This document shows, piece by piece, positions 1-9,350 of a stretch of 64,000 nucleotides of DNA (its first letter is position 1; each line of letters starts with the position of its first letter). The stretch is from Burkholderia arboris (GTDB taxonomy: Bacteria; Pseudomonadota; Gammaproteobacteria; Burkholderiales; Burkholderiaceae), in NCBI RefSeq assembly GCF_902499125.1, contig NZ_CABVPX010000012.1, positions 124,001-188,000 on the forward strand. The letters run 5' to 3'. The notes under the pieces are model-generated. The model saw only the letters and a program-made list of their open reading frames with translations, searched no databases and had not been told where the DNA came from. The position numbers and the translations under genes were made by a program.

Positions 1-771
<771 letters not shown>

Positions 772-815
772 CGGGCGGCCCGCCCGCGCCTCTCACGACG
801 CATCACGGAGACACC

Positions 816-1202
816 ATGCAGCGCCACATGCTCAAATCGAAGATCCACCGCGCGGCGGTCACGCACTGCGAACTGCACTACGAAGGTTCGTGCGCGATCG
901 ACGAAGACCTGCTCGAAGCCTCGAACATCGTCGAAAACGAACGGATCGACATCTGGAACATCAACAACGGCGAGCGTTTCTCGACGTACGCGATCAAGGG
1001 CGAGCGCGGCAGCGGGATGATCTCGCTGAACGGCTCGGCCGCGCGCCGTGCGCAGCTCGGCGACCTCGTGATCATCGCGGCATTCGCGATGGTCGACGAA
1101 GCCGAACTGCAGGCCGGCTGGAAGCCGAAGCTCGTGTTCATCGACGACGGCAACAAGATCAAGGGCCACCGCGATCACGTGCCGACGCAGAACTGGACGT
1201 AA
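816..1202 (+). CDS. panD: aspartate 1-decarboxylase
   Basis: Makes beta-alanine from L-aspartate and so supplies the second substrate of PanC. The protein is 128 aa, normal for the family. It contains the self-processing site YEGS with Gly24-Ser25, where cleavage creates the catalytic pyruvoyl group. ATG at 816 was chosen because [13 protein letters not shown] is the conserved N-terminus; the frame stays open upstream but lies over panC. Downstream a strong hairpin separates it from the convergent parA-like gene. Confidence 0.97.
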   Translation: MQRHMLKSKIHRAAVTHCELHYEGSCAIDEDLLEASNIVENERIDIWNINNGERFSTYAIKGERGSGMISLNGSAARRAQLGDLVIIAAFAMVDEAELQAGWKPKLVFIDDGNKIKGHRDHVPTQNWT

Positions 1203-1223
1203 TCCGGCCGCCGTTCATGCGCA

Positions 1224-1260
1224 AAGGGCCGGATCCCGTAATGCACGGGATCCGGCCCTT
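1224..1260. terminator. bidirectional terminator between panD and the parA-like gene
   Basis: A perfect 16-bp inverted repeat (1224-1239 with 1245-1260) with a 5-nt loop lies between two convergent genes. The stem ends in AA/TT and only a short T-rich tail (ttctcattt) follows, so it may work weakly or as a bidirectional terminator. Confidence 0.75.
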
Positions 1261-1296
1261 CTCATTTCGCCCCGCGCACGCGCGGCGGCTGCACGC

Positions 1297-1965
1297 TCAG
1301 GACGCCTTGGCGACCTTCTCGGCCTTGTCCGCCTTCGGCGCACGGCGTTCGGCCCATTCGACGATCGGCCGCCACTGTTCGAGATCCTTCTCGACGCGGC
1401 TCTTCGCGACGTCCCACAGCGTCAGGCCATGCGCGGCGATCTGCACGTAGTTCTGCGTGTCGCGCACGTAGCCGAGCACCGGCAGGCCGAGCCCTTCGAC
1501 GAAGCGGTGCAGCTGGTCGGACGAACGCGTGCGCGCATCGACCCGCATCCCGACGATCCCGACCTCGACGCTGCCCTTGCGCACGGCCTTCTCGCCGGCC
1601 AGGCGCTCCAGAAACTGCTGGGTCGCGAGAATATCGAACATCGACGGCTGCAGCGGCACGATCACCTTGTCGGCCAGTTGCAGCGCGAGGTTGAGGCGGG
1701 TGCCATGCAGGCCGGCCGGCGTATCGATCACCGCGTATTCGAGGCCGCGCGGCGGCTTCGACGGCGCGTCCGGGTCGAGATCCCATGCCTCGATCGGCGG
1801 CAAGCCAGCCGGCCGCAGGTCGAGCCACGCATGCGCGGATTGCTGCCGGTCCAGGTCGGCCAGCGCGACCCAGGCGCCCTGCGCCGCGAAATAGCCGGCA
1901 AGATTGGTGGACAGCGTGCTCTTCCCCACGCCGCCCTTCGGATTCGCCACCACGATCACCGTCAT
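1297..1965 (-). CDS. ParA/MinD-type P-loop ATPase, orphan
   Basis: A 222-aa member of the ParA/Soj ATPase superfamily. The N-terminus carries the deviant Walker A KGGVGKST (about residues 10-17), with LADLDRQQS as the switch region and VIDTPAG as Walker B. The length fits small orphan ParA proteins that position cellular cargo. The C-terminus is lysine/alanine rich (AEKVAKAS). No ParB or centromere-like repeats are next to it, so a role in chromosome partition is not supported here; the cargo is unknown. ATG at 1965 was chosen because the Walker A begins right after it; the frame runs further upstream without homology. Confidence 0.85.
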   Translation of the reverse strand: MTVIVVANPKGGVGKSTLSTNLAGYFAAQGAWVALADLDRQQSAHAWLDLRPAGLPPIEAWDLDPDAPSKPPRGLEYAVIDTPAGLHGTRLNLALQLADKVIVPLQPSMFDILATQQFLERLAGEKAVRKGSVEVGIVGMRVDARTRSSDQLHRFVEGLGLPVLGYVRDTQNYVQIAAHGLTLWDVAKSRVEKDLEQWRPIVEWAERRAPKADKAEKVAKAS

Positions 1966-2102
1966 GAATTCCCCCGAAAAAGCCGCGCGGCGCCGGCCGC
2001 ATGGCTGGCGCCGCTCGATTGCGGATACAGGGAGCGATGATATCGGCAAACGGGGTGTCACCGGAACGGGTTGCGCCGATCCGGACGCCGCTTTCGCCCG
2101 CC

Positions 2103-2516
2103 TTACACGCGCTGGACCGAGGCCTCCCGCGCACCGATCGCGAATGCGCCGCCACCCAGCAGGGCCTGCACGGCCAGCGTGACGGCCCAGAACGCCGGAT
2201 ATTCCCAGCCGCCGTTCGGCGACGAGAAGCTCCAGCCGTTCGGCAGATGTGCGGCGGTCGCGCCGAGCATGAACGGCAGCAGCACGAGCGCGGCGACGCG
2301 CACGCGGAAGCCCGCGAGCAGCGCGAGGCCGCCCGCCAGCTCGACGAGCGTCGTCAGGTACGCGAGCCAGCCCGGCAGGCCGATCGACGCGAAGAACTGC
2401 GCGGTGCCGGGCAGCGTGAAGACGAACACCTTCTGTGCGACGTGCGCGAGATACAACACGCCGAGCGCGACACGCAACAGCGTCGCGGCGAAATCGTTCA
2501 GGTGATTGGCGTTCAT
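2103..2516 (-). CDS. DoxX family membrane protein
   Basis: A 137-aa integral membrane protein with about four hydrophobic segments and the DoxX-type N-terminus (LLRVALGVLYLAHVAQKVF). The family includes thiosulfate:quinone oxidoreductase subunits and proteins linked to redox stress, but most members have no assigned reaction. It lies 137 bp upstream of the ParA-like gene on the same strand, with a terminator behind its own start separating it from the B12 genes. No specific function can be read from the sequence. Confidence 0.85.
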   Translation of the reverse strand: MNANHLNDFAATLLRVALGVLYLAHVAQKVFVFTLPGTAQFFASIGLPGWLAYLTTLVELAGGLALLAGFRVRVAALVLLPFMLGATAAHLPNGWSFSSPNGGWEYPAFWAVTLAVQALLGGGAFAIGAREASVQRV

Positions 2517-2626
2517 GGCGGATTCCTTCGTGAGTGGATGACAATGGATCGCACTCTATTCGAATCATTTCAGCCGATAAACACGCCAATACGCTTTAAC
2601 TGATTCCCGACAAGAACGAATAGCGC

Positions 2627-2654
2627 CAAAAAAAGGGCATGACCGATCATGCCC
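2627..2654 (-). terminator. terminator after the 45-aa gene / cobQ
   Basis: On the minus strand an 8-bp stem GGGCATGA/TCATGCCC with a 4-nt loop (2635-2654) is followed by seven T. It sits 11 bp beyond the stop of the 45-aa ORF and ends any transcript coming from cobQ. Confidence 0.8.
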
Positions 2655-2665
2655 GTTGCGATGCT

Positions 2666-2803
2666 TCAGTAACCGCTCTTGCCTTGTGTGGCGTCGCCGG
2701 AGCCGGACTGGCCGCCCGGCGCGTACGAATCGCACGCGTGCGCAACCGCCGACGCGCCCAGCAGCGCCGCGAGCAGCACGCTCCACCACCATCGAGCCTT
2801 CAT
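2666..2803 (-). CDS. small secreted protein, 45 aa
   Basis: A 45-residue ORF starting MKARWWWSVLLAALLGASA, a clear Sec signal peptide with likely cleavage at AHA-C. It leaves a roughly 22-residue mature peptide with one cysteine, rich in Gly/Ser/Gln. No lipobox fits well. It sits 82 bp downstream of cobQ on the same strand and directly before a strong terminator, which supports it being transcribed. No family was recognised and no function is claimed. Confidence 0.55.
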   Translation of the reverse strand: MKARWWWSVLLAALLGASAVAHACDSYAPGGQSGSGDATQGKSGY

Positions 2804-2885
2804 CGTCGCACTCCTCCAGGCGGACCTCCGCCCTCCTCTGTTGTACGCGATCGGGCGGAAAAAGCGAGCACGAACCGCCGTGGCC

Positions 2886-4388
2886 TCAACGGAACTCGGC
2901 GTACAGCGCGTCGAGGTCGAGATGGTCGGCGAACGTGTCGGCCAGCCGCTCGAGCGATGCCTCGCGCAGCGCCGGATAGTCGAGCCGTTCCGCGCCGTCG
3001 AGACCGGCCCATGCGAGCAGCGCCGCGCAGGCGTCAGGCGCGTCGAACAGCCCGTGCACGTAGGTCGCGAGGATCTGGCCGTCGGCGGAAACCGCCCCGT
3101 CGGGACGCGCGCCGCCCTGCGCATCGTCGGCTGCCAGCATCAGCGCGGGCGCCGCGAGCGCGGGCCCGCGCGTGTCGCCCATGTGGATCTCGTAGCCGCG
3201 CACGGCGGCCCCGCCCGGCAGCGCGACGTGCCCCGTGACGTTCTTCAGCGTCTTGTCGGGCTGCAGTGTCGTGTCGAAATCGAGCAGCGCGAGCCCCGGC
3301 ACGCTGCCGGGCGCGCCTTCGAGGCCGAGCGGATCGTCGAGCGTGCGGCCGAGCATCTGCATCCCGCCGCAGATGCCGATCACCTTGCCGCCGTAGCGCA
3401 GGTGGCGACGGATCACCGCATCCCAGCCCGCATCGCGCAGCCACGCGAGATCGCGCTGCACGCTCTTCGACCCGGGCAGGATCAGCAGGTCGGCGTCCGG
3501 CACGGGGCCGCTCTTCCAGTACGTGAATTCGACCTGCGGATGCGCGCGCAGCGGATCGAAATCCGTGTGATTGCTGATGCGCGGCAGCGCGGGCACGACG
3601 ACGCGCAGCACGCCGGCGTCGCCGCGCGCGGCGGCGCTGCGCGCCTGCGCGGGCAGCATGTCTTCCGCGTCGAGCAGGAGCCCGTGCAGGTACGGCAGCA
3701 CGCCGAACACGGGCTTGCCCGTCTGCGCGCGCAGCCAGTCGAGCCCCGGTTCGAGCAGCCCGATGTCGCCACGGAAGCGGTTGATCACGAAGCCGCGCAC
3801 GCGTGCGCGTTCGCTGTCCGACAGACATGCGAGCGTGCCGACCAGATGCGCAAACACGCCGCCGCGGTCGATGTCGGCGACGAGCACGACCGGGCAGTCG
3901 ACGCGCTCGGCAAACCCCATGTTCGCGATGTCGCCTTCGCGCAGGTTGATCTCGGCCGGGCTGCCCGCGCCTTCGACGATCACCGTGTCGTAACCGGCAC
4001 GCAGGCGCGCATACGATTCGAGCACCGCATCGAACGCGACCGGCTTGTAGTCGTGATATGCACGTGCGTCGAGGTTCATGCGCGCCTTGCCGTGAATGAT
4101 CACCTGCGCGCCGCGGTCGCTCGTCGGCTTCAGCAGCACGGGGTTGAAATCCGTATGCGGCGCGACACCCGCGGCCAGTGCCTGCAGCGCCTGTGCGCGG
4201 CCGATCTCGCCGCCGTCGGACGTCACCGCGCTGTTGAGCGCCATGTTCTGCGGCTTGAACGGCGCCACGCGCGCACCGGCACGGTGCGCGAGGCGGCACA
4301 GGCCCGCGACGAGCGTGCTCTTGCCCGCGTCGGACGTCGTGCCCTGGATCATCAGCGTGCCGCGCGGCCGCGGCTCGGGTGCATTCAT
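2886..4388 (-). CDS. cobQ: cobyric acid synthase
   Basis: Amidates four carboxyls of adenosylcobyrinate a,c-diamide using glutamine and ATP, a middle step of cobalamin synthesis. It has 500 aa. The N-terminal half is a dethiobiotin-synthetase-like ATPase ([13 protein letters not shown] near residues 13-25). The C-terminal half is a type-I glutamine amidotransferase with the nucleophile elbow [10 protein letters not shown] and the catalytic histidine in [11 protein letters not shown] at 4388 (MNAPEPRP) was preferred over an earlier in-frame ATG at 4421. It is divergent from cobU, with 74 bp between starts. Confidence 0.97.
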   Translation of the reverse strand: MNAPEPRPRGTLMIQGTTSDAGKSTLVAGLCRLAHRAGARVAPFKPQNMALNSAVTSDGGEIGRAQALQALAAGVAPHTDFNPVLLKPTSDRGAQVIIHGKARMNLDARAYHDYKPVAFDAVLESYARLRAGYDTVIVEGAGSPAEINLREGDIANMGFAERVDCPVVLVADIDRGGVFAHLVGTLACLSDSERARVRGFVINRFRGDIGLLEPGLDWLRAQTGKPVFGVLPYLHGLLLDAEDMLPAQARSAAARGDAGVLRVVVPALPRISNHTDFDPLRAHPQVEFTYWKSGPVPDADLLILPGSKSVQRDLAWLRDAGWDAVIRRHLRYGGKVIGICGGMQMLGRTLDDPLGLEGAPGSVPGLALLDFDTTLQPDKTLKNVTGHVALPGGAAVRGYEIHMGDTRGPALAAPALMLAADDAQGGARPDGAVSADGQILATYVHGLFDAPDACAALLAWAGLDGAERLDYPALREASLERLADTFADHLDLDALYAEFR

Positions 4389-4450
4389 CGTGTGAAGGTC
4401 GTTGCGAAGCAAAGGCCGCATTATCGCCCGCGACGGGTCGCCCGCGCCGT

Positions 4451-4456
4451 TACAAT
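4451..4456 (+). promoter_or_regulatory. candidate -10 box for cobU, possibly leaderless
   Basis: TACAAT lies 6 bp before the cobU ATG. A start site about 7 nt downstream of the box would fall on the ATG. No convincing -35 is visible. Confidence 0.35.
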
Positions 4457-4462
4457 CACGCG

Positions 4463-5017
4463 ATGATTCCGCACGACCTCACCTTCGTCCTCGGCGGCGC
4501 GCGCTCGGGCAAGAGCGCGCATGCCGAGCGGCTCGCCGCCGACAGCGGCCGCCCCGTCACCTACATCGCGACCGCGACCGCCGCCGATGCCGAATTCGCG
4601 CAGCGCATCGCGCATCACCGCGCGCGCCGGCCGGCCGACTGGGGCTTCGCCGAGGCACCCGTCGACCTCGCGGGCACGCTCGCGCGGCTCGACGATCCGC
4701 ACGCGTGCCTGCTCGTCGATTGCCTGACGCTGTGGCTCACGAACCTGCTGTGCCCGGCCGACGGCGCACCGCTCGACGATGCGCAGTACGCGGCGCAGGT
4801 CGAGCGGCTCGAGCAAGCATTGCGCGGCGCACGCGCGAAGGTGATCGTCGTCAGCAACGAGATCGGGCTCGGCGTCGTGCCGCTCGGGTCGGTCACGCGC
4901 CGTTACGTCGACGAGCTCGGGCGCCTGAACCAGCGCGTCGCTGCGCTCGCGACGCGCGTGACGCTGCTCGTCGCCGGGCTGCCGCTCGACCTGAAGGCCG
5001 GAGCGCCGTCATGCTGA
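4463..5017 (+). CDS. cobU: adenosylcobinamide kinase / adenosylcobinamide-phosphate guanylyltransferase
   Basis: Phosphorylates adenosylcobinamide and transfers GMP to give adenosylcobinamide-GDP, in nucleotide loop assembly. It has 184 aa, the normal size. The P-loop GGARSGKS lies at residues 11-18; the [12 protein letters not shown] stretch is typical of CobU/CobP. ATG at 4463 directly precedes the conserved start. Its end overlaps cbiB by 7 bp, so translation is probably coupled along cobU-cbiB-cobD-btuF. Confidence 0.97.
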   Translation: MIPHDLTFVLGGARSGKSAHAERLAADSGRPVTYIATATAADAEFAQRIAHHRARRPADWGFAEAPVDLAGTLARLDDPHACLLVDCLTLWLTNLLCPADGAPLDDAQYAAQVERLEQALRGARAKVIVVSNEIGLGVVPLGSVTRRYVDELGRLNQRVAALATRVTLLVAGLPLDLKAGAPSC

Positions 5018-5955
5018 TGCTGTCGCTGCCCGTCGTCGCGATGCTCGCGGTCGCGGCCGCGATCGTCGACCGCGCGCTCGGCGAACCGGCCGGCTGGCAT
5101 CCGCTCGTCGCGTTCGGCCGCCTCGCCGCACGCATCGAAGGCGCACTGAACACCGGCCGGCGCGGCCGCATGGTCGGCGTCGCCGCGTGGATCGCGGCCG
5201 TCGTGCCGCCGGTGGCCGTCGCGGCCTGGCTCGTCTCCGTGCTGCCTTGGCCGCTCGCGGCTGCGCTGCACGTCGCGCTGCTGTGGTTCGCGCTCGGCGC
5301 GAAGAGCCTCGGCGAGCATATCGCGCCGATCGCCGCCGCGCTGCTGCGGCACGATCTCGCGGCCGCCCGCACGCTGACCGCGCGCATCGTGTCGCGCGAT
5401 ACGAGCGACGCCGACGAAGGCGCGTTGTCGCGCGCGGCCGTCGAATCGGCGCTCGAGAACGGCAACGATGCGATCTTCGGCGCGCTGTTCTGGTTCGTCG
5501 TTGCCGGTGGTCCCGGCGCGCTGCTGTTCCGGCTCGCGAACACGCTCGACGCGATGTGGGGCTACCGCACGCCGCGTTTCCTGACCTTCGGCTGGGCCGC
5601 CGCGCGCCTCGACGATGCACTGAACTGGATACCCGCGCGCCTCACGGCCGCGAGCTACGCGCTGCTCGGCGACACGGCCGCCGCCTGGCGCTGCTGGCGC
5701 ACGCAGGCGCGCCACTGGGACAGCCCGAACGCGGGCCCGGTGATGGCCGCGGGCGCCGGCAGTCTGAACGTGCAGCTCGGCGGCCCGGCCGTCTATCACG
5801 GCGAAATCGAGGATCGTCCGGCGCTCGGCACCGGCGCATCGGCCACCGCCCTCCACATCGTCGCCGCGCTGTCGCTCGTCACGCGCACGCTTGCCCTGTG
5901 GCTCGCGCTGCTGGTCGCGAGCGGCGCACTCGCCATGGCCACCCATCATGTCTGA
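5011..5955 (+). CDS. cbiB: adenosylcobinamide-phosphate synthase (CbiB/CobD type)
   Basis: Attaches the aminopropanol (phosphate) arm to adenosylcobyric acid, in the membrane. The 314-aa protein has several hydrophobic segments and family motifs VDRALGEPAGWHPL near residue 20, SRDTSDADEGA and NGNDAIFGALFW. Start overlaps the end of cobU by 7 bp, and the end overlaps the next gene by 8 bp. The name CobD is also used for this family, which should not be confused with the decarboxylase downstream. Confidence 0.96.
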   Translation: MLMLSLPVVAMLAVAAAIVDRALGEPAGWHPLVAFGRLAARIEGALNTGRRGRMVGVAAWIAAVVPPVAVAAWLVSVLPWPLAAALHVALLWFALGAKSLGEHIAPIAAALLRHDLAAARTLTARIVSRDTSDADEGALSRAAVESALENGNDAIFGALFWFVVAGGPGALLFRLANTLDAMWGYRTPRFLTFGWAAARLDDALNWIPARLTAASYALLGDTAAAWRCWRTQARHWDSPNAGPVMAAGAGSLNVQLGGPAVYHGEIEDRPALGTGASATALHIVAALSLVTRTLALWLALLVASGALAMATHHV

Positions 5956-6967
5956 TACACGCATCGCGCACGGCGGCAACCTGCACGAAGCCGCGCGCCG
6001 CCACGGCATTCCGTACGACGCTTGGCTCGACCTGTCGACCGGCATCAATCCGGTCGGCTATCCGGTGCCGCCCGTCCCGGCCGACGCCTGGCGCCGGCTG
6101 CCCGACGACGGCGACGGCCTCGCGGCCTGCGCCGCGCAGTATTACCACGCGCCCGATCCCGCACACGTGCTGCCGGTCGCCGGCAGCCAGGCCGCGATCC
6201 GCGCGTTGCCCGCGTTGCTGCCGGCCGGTGACGCCGGCGTCGCAGCGCTCGCGTACGGCGAATACGCGCCCGCGTTCGCGCGCCACGGCCATCGCGTCGT
6301 GCCGCTCGACATCGGCACCGACATGCTGCCAGCGACGCTGCGCCACGTCATCGTCGGGAATCCGAATAATCCGACCGCCGAATTCGTGCCGGCTGCGCGC
6401 CTGCTCGGCTGGCATGCGCAACTCGCGACGCGCGGCGGCACGCTGATCGTCGACGAGGCGTTCGCCGATACCGGCGCGCCGCAGTCGCTCGCGCCGCAGG
6501 TCAATCGCCCGGGGCTGGTCGTGCTGCGCTCGGTCGGCAAGTTCTACGGGCTCGCCGGCATCCGCGCGGGCTTCGTGCTCGCGTGCCCCGACCGGATCGC
6601 CGCGTTGCGCGACATGCTCGGCGCGTGGACAGTCGGCGGTCCGGCACGTCACGCGGTGATGGCGGCGTTCGCCGATCGCGCGTGGCAAGCGGCCGCCCGC
6701 GAGCGCCTCGCGACCGACGGCGAACGTATGGCGGCCTTGCTGCGCACACATGGCTTCGCGGTTCACGCGACGCCGCTCTTCAGCTGGACCGACGACCCGC
6801 GCGCTGCGGCTTTGCATGCGGCACTCGCGACACGCGGGATCTGGACGCGGTACTTCCCGGCACCGTCGAGCGTACGCGTCGGCCTGCCGGGCAGCGAAGC
6901 CGAATGGCAGCGCCTCGGCGACGCGCTCGCCCATTGCGTGCCGCTGCTGCACCAGGAATCCGCATGA
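5948..6967 (+). CDS. cobD: threonine-phosphate decarboxylase
   Basis: A PLP-dependent fold-type I enzyme that makes (R)-1-amino-2-propanol phosphate, the arm attached by CbiB. It has 339 aa. GNPNNPTAEFVP, VDEAFAD and SVGKFYGLAGIRAGF (PLP lysine in the last) are characteristic of this branch of the aspartate-aminotransferase superfamily. The N-terminal HGGNLHEAARRHG and DLSTGINP are shared with CobC/CobD decarboxylases. The start overlaps cbiB by 8 bp; the end overlaps btuF as ATGA. In Pseudomonas naming this would be CobC. Confidence 0.95.
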   Translation: MSDTRIAHGGNLHEAARRHGIPYDAWLDLSTGINPVGYPVPPVPADAWRRLPDDGDGLAACAAQYYHAPDPAHVLPVAGSQAAIRALPALLPAGDAGVAALAYGEYAPAFARHGHRVVPLDIGTDMLPATLRHVIVGNPNNPTAEFVPAARLLGWHAQLATRGGTLIVDEAFADTGAPQSLAPQVNRPGLVVLRSVGKFYGLAGIRAGFVLACPDRIAALRDMLGAWTVGGPARHAVMAAFADRAWQAAARERLATDGERMAALLRTHGFAVHATPLFSWTDDPRAAALHAALATRGIWTRYFPAPSSVRVGLPGSEAEWQRLGDALAHCVPLLHQESA

Positions 6968-7881
6968 CTCCGCGCACGTTTCGCGGATTCGCTCCGGCCG
7001 CGATGGTGGCCGCGCTCGCTTACGCGCCGCTTGTCCACGCCGATGTGTCGACGCGCGACGACGCCGGCAATCCGGTCACGCTGCCCGCGCCCGCGCAACG
7101 CGTCATCAGTCTCGCACCGCACGCGACCGAACTTGTCTACGCGGCCGGCGGCGGCGCGAAGCTCGTCGGCACCGTCACGTACAGCGACTATCCGCCCGCC
7201 GCGCAGGCCGTGCCGCGCGTCGGCGACAACAAGGCGCTCGACCTCGAACGGATCGCCGCGCTGAAGCCCGACCTGATCGTCGTCTGGCGGCACGGCAACG
7301 CCGAGCGGCAAACCGACGCGCTGCGCGCGCTGCACATCCCGCTGTTCTTCAGTGAACCGAAACATCTCGACGACGTGTCGTCGTCGCTGCGCCGGCTCGG
7401 CACGCTGCTCGGCACGCAACCGGCGGCCGATGCGGCCGCGGCCGCGTTGACGCACGACATCGGCTCGCTACGCGCACGCTACGCGGCGCGTCCGCCCGTC
7501 ACGATGTTCTTCCAGGTGTGGGACCGGCCGCTGATGACGCTCAACGGCGCCCACCTGATCAACGAAGTGATCGAACTATGCGGCGGCCGCAACGTGTTCG
7601 CGTCGCTCAAGCCGCTCGTGCCGACCGTCACCGACGAGGCCGTGCTCGCGGCGAATCCGGAAGCGATCGTGACGACGAGCGCCGGTGCAACCCGTTCGAA
7701 CGAGCCGCTGCCGAGCCTCGCGCGCTGGCGCGCATGGCCCGCGCTGACGGCCGTGACGCGCAACAACCTGTTCGCGATCGACGGCGATCTGCTGACGCGG
7801 CCATCGCCGCGGATCGCGCAGGGTGCGGCCGCGCTGTGCGAGGACCTCGATGCCGCGCGAACCCGGCGGCCGGCGCGCTGA
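6964..7881 (+). CDS. btuF: cobalamin/corrinoid ABC transporter substrate-binding protein
   Basis: A periplasmic class III binding protein of 305 aa that should deliver corrinoids to BtuCD. It has an N-terminal signal peptide ending near VHADVS, then RVISLAPHATELVYAAG and DLIVVWRHGN, typical of the BtuF/helical-backbone family. It overlaps cobD by 4 bp. Its likely partner permease and ATPase genes (10457-12384) are in a separate minus-strand operon, so the transporter genes are split. Specificity for cobalamin rather than a siderophore is inferred from the neighbours. Confidence 0.9.
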   Translation: MTPRTFRGFAPAAMVAALAYAPLVHADVSTRDDAGNPVTLPAPAQRVISLAPHATELVYAAGGGAKLVGTVTYSDYPPAAQAVPRVGDNKALDLERIAALKPDLIVVWRHGNAERQTDALRALHIPLFFSEPKHLDDVSSSLRRLGTLLGTQPAADAAAAALTHDIGSLRARYAARPPVTMFFQVWDRPLMTLNGAHLINEVIELCGGRNVFASLKPLVPTVTDEAVLAANPEAIVTTSAGATRSNEPLPSLARWRAWPALTAVTRNNLFAIDGDLLTRPSPRIAQGAAALCEDLDAARTRRPAR

Positions 7882-7921
7882 GTCCCGGCGACTTGCGCGG
7901 TCAACGCGCACCGGCGAACGG

Positions 7922-7950
7922 TGCGACCAATGCGACCGATGCGACCGATG
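7922..7950. repeat. three-copy 9-bp tandem repeat
   Basis: TGCGACC(A/G)A is repeated three times in the gap between btuF and cobC (convergent). A 7-bp hairpin CGCACCG/CGGTGCG at 7907-7925 precedes it but has no T-run. No function is evident; the rest of 7882-8004 holds nothing recognised. Confidence 0.7.
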
Positions 7951-8004
7951 CCCGAGACGTTGTTGACCGCACGCCGTGCCGCTTGCATGCAGGCGGCCGC
8001 GCGC

Positions 8005-8589
8005 CTATTCGTCCCAGCGGACGACTTCCCACGTTCGCGCGGCGGCATCCGCGCGCAGCCAGACGACACCGCCCGTCGGCACCGGCCGCGACAACAGCGT
8101 ATCGAGCGGGACACGCAAAACGTGCGACGCGAACGCACGGATCACGCCCGCATGCGTGATGACCCACTGCGGCCCGTCGAACGTCGTCATCGCATCGGCC
8201 TGCCGTGCAATCCGCGCGGCGAATCGCGCGACGCTTTCGCCGCCGTGCGCGCAGGCATGCATCAGATCGGCCGCCCACGCGTCGAGTGCCGCGCGGTCGA
8301 TATCGTCCCAGCGCTGCATTTCCCACGTGCCGAAATCCATCTCCTGCCAGCCGGCATCGCGCCGCAGCGGTACGTCGAATGCCCGCGCCAGCCGTTCGGC
8401 AACCGACGCGCAGCGCATCAGCGGGCTCGTCCACATCCGGTCGGGCAGCGGCGCGCCAAGATCCGCCAGATGCGCGCGTACGGCCTGCGCGCCGGCGTCG
8501 GCCGGCGCGGCGAGCGGCACGTCGCTGCGTCCGTAGCAGATGCCCGGCTCGACGCCGACGGCCGGGTGGCGGATCAGGACGATGTCCAT
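8005..8589 (-). CDS. cobC: alpha-ribazole phosphatase (histidine phosphatase family)
   Basis: Removes the 5'-phosphate from alpha-ribazole 5'-phosphate or from adenosylcobalamin 5'-phosphate, late in nucleotide loop assembly. It has 194 aa. The phosphohistidine box is LIRHPAV, a variant of the usual RHG; EMDFGTWE and the second histidine in VITHAGVIRAF are also present. Last gene of the btuC-btuD-cobT-cobS-cobC operon; its start overlaps the end of cobS by 16 bp. Confidence 0.93.
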   Translation of the reverse strand: MDIVLIRHPAVGVEPGICYGRSDVPLAAPADAGAQAVRAHLADLGAPLPDRMWTSPLMRCASVAERLARAFDVPLRRDAGWQEMDFGTWEMQRWDDIDRAALDAWAADLMHACAHGGESVARFAARIARQADAMTTFDGPQWVITHAGVIRAFASHVLRVPLDTLLSRPVPTGGVVWLRADAAARTWEVVRWDE

Positions 8590-9350
8590 CCGAGCACCAC
8601 GAGATAGATCGCCAGCTCGCACAGTTGCTGCGCGAAGCCGAGACAGTCGCCCGTATAACCGCCGATCCGCTTCACGAAATAGCGGGCCGCCCACGCGCGC
8701 ACGAGCACGAGCGCCACGCACGCCGCAACGCCCATGCGCCAGTCCGGCCAGAACAGCCAGGGCAATCCGAAGATCGCAGCAACGCAGGCCGCTCGCGCGC
8801 CCATCCGTTGCGCGACCGGTTTCGCCTTGCCCTCGGGCCGCACGTAGTCGAGCGTCATCAGCAGGCTCACGGCCGCCGCGCGGCTCGCCGCATGCGCGGC
8901 GATCATCGTCCATGCGGCGCGCAGCGGCAGCATCGACGCGAGCGCTTGCCATTTCAGCCCGAGCGAGATCACGAGCGCGACCGCGCCGAACGTGCCGATC
9001 CGCGAATCGTGCATGATGCGCAGCACGTCGTCGCGCGTATAGCCTCCGCCGAACGCATCGCAGCTGTCGGCCAGGCCGTCTTCGTGGAAGGCGCCGGTCG
9101 CGAGCAGCGTCGCGGCCATCGACAGCCCGACCGCGATCGACGCCGGCAGCGCGCGCAGCGCGACCAGATAGACCAGCGCGCCCCACGCGCCGACGCATGC
9201 GCCGACGAGCGGGAAATAGCGTGCGGCCTGGTCGAGATCGCCGGCCGCGTAGCCGATCGAACGCGGCACGGGCACGCGCGTGAAATAACCGAGCGCGACG
9301 AAGAAGTAGCGCAGTTCGGCCCGCACGCCGCGCGCGCGATCAGGCGTCAC
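8574..9350 (-). CDS. cobS: adenosylcobinamide-GDP ribazoletransferase (cobalamin synthase)
   Basis: Joins adenosylcobinamide-GDP and alpha-ribazole to make cobalamin, in the inner membrane. The 258-aa protein has RYFFVALGYFTRVPVP near the N-terminus, the acidic motif FHEDGLADSCDAFGGG that binds Mg2+, and several membrane helices. A GTG at 9350 is the best start: it places the conserved N-terminus a few residues in and overlaps cobT by 11 bp. No suitable ATG lies nearby, so a weak start is probable. Confidence 0.94.
   Translation of the reverse strand: MTPDRARGVRAELRYFFVALGYFTRVPVPRSIGYAAGDLDQAARYFPLVGACVGAWGALVYLVALRALPASIAVGLSMAATLLATGAFHEDGLADSCDAFGGGYTRDDVLRIMHDSRIGTFGAVALVISLGLKWQALASMLPLRAAWTMIAAHAASRAAAVSLLMTLDYVRPEGKAKPVAQRMGARAACVAAIFGLPWLFWPDWRMGVAACVALVLVRAWAARYFVKRIGGYTGDCLGFAQQLCELAIYLVVLGWTSS

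Noticed and set aside
2679-4466. A 595-codon open frame on plus opposite cobQ.
   Set aside because: Antisense to an intact cobQ; composition is typical of shadow frames.
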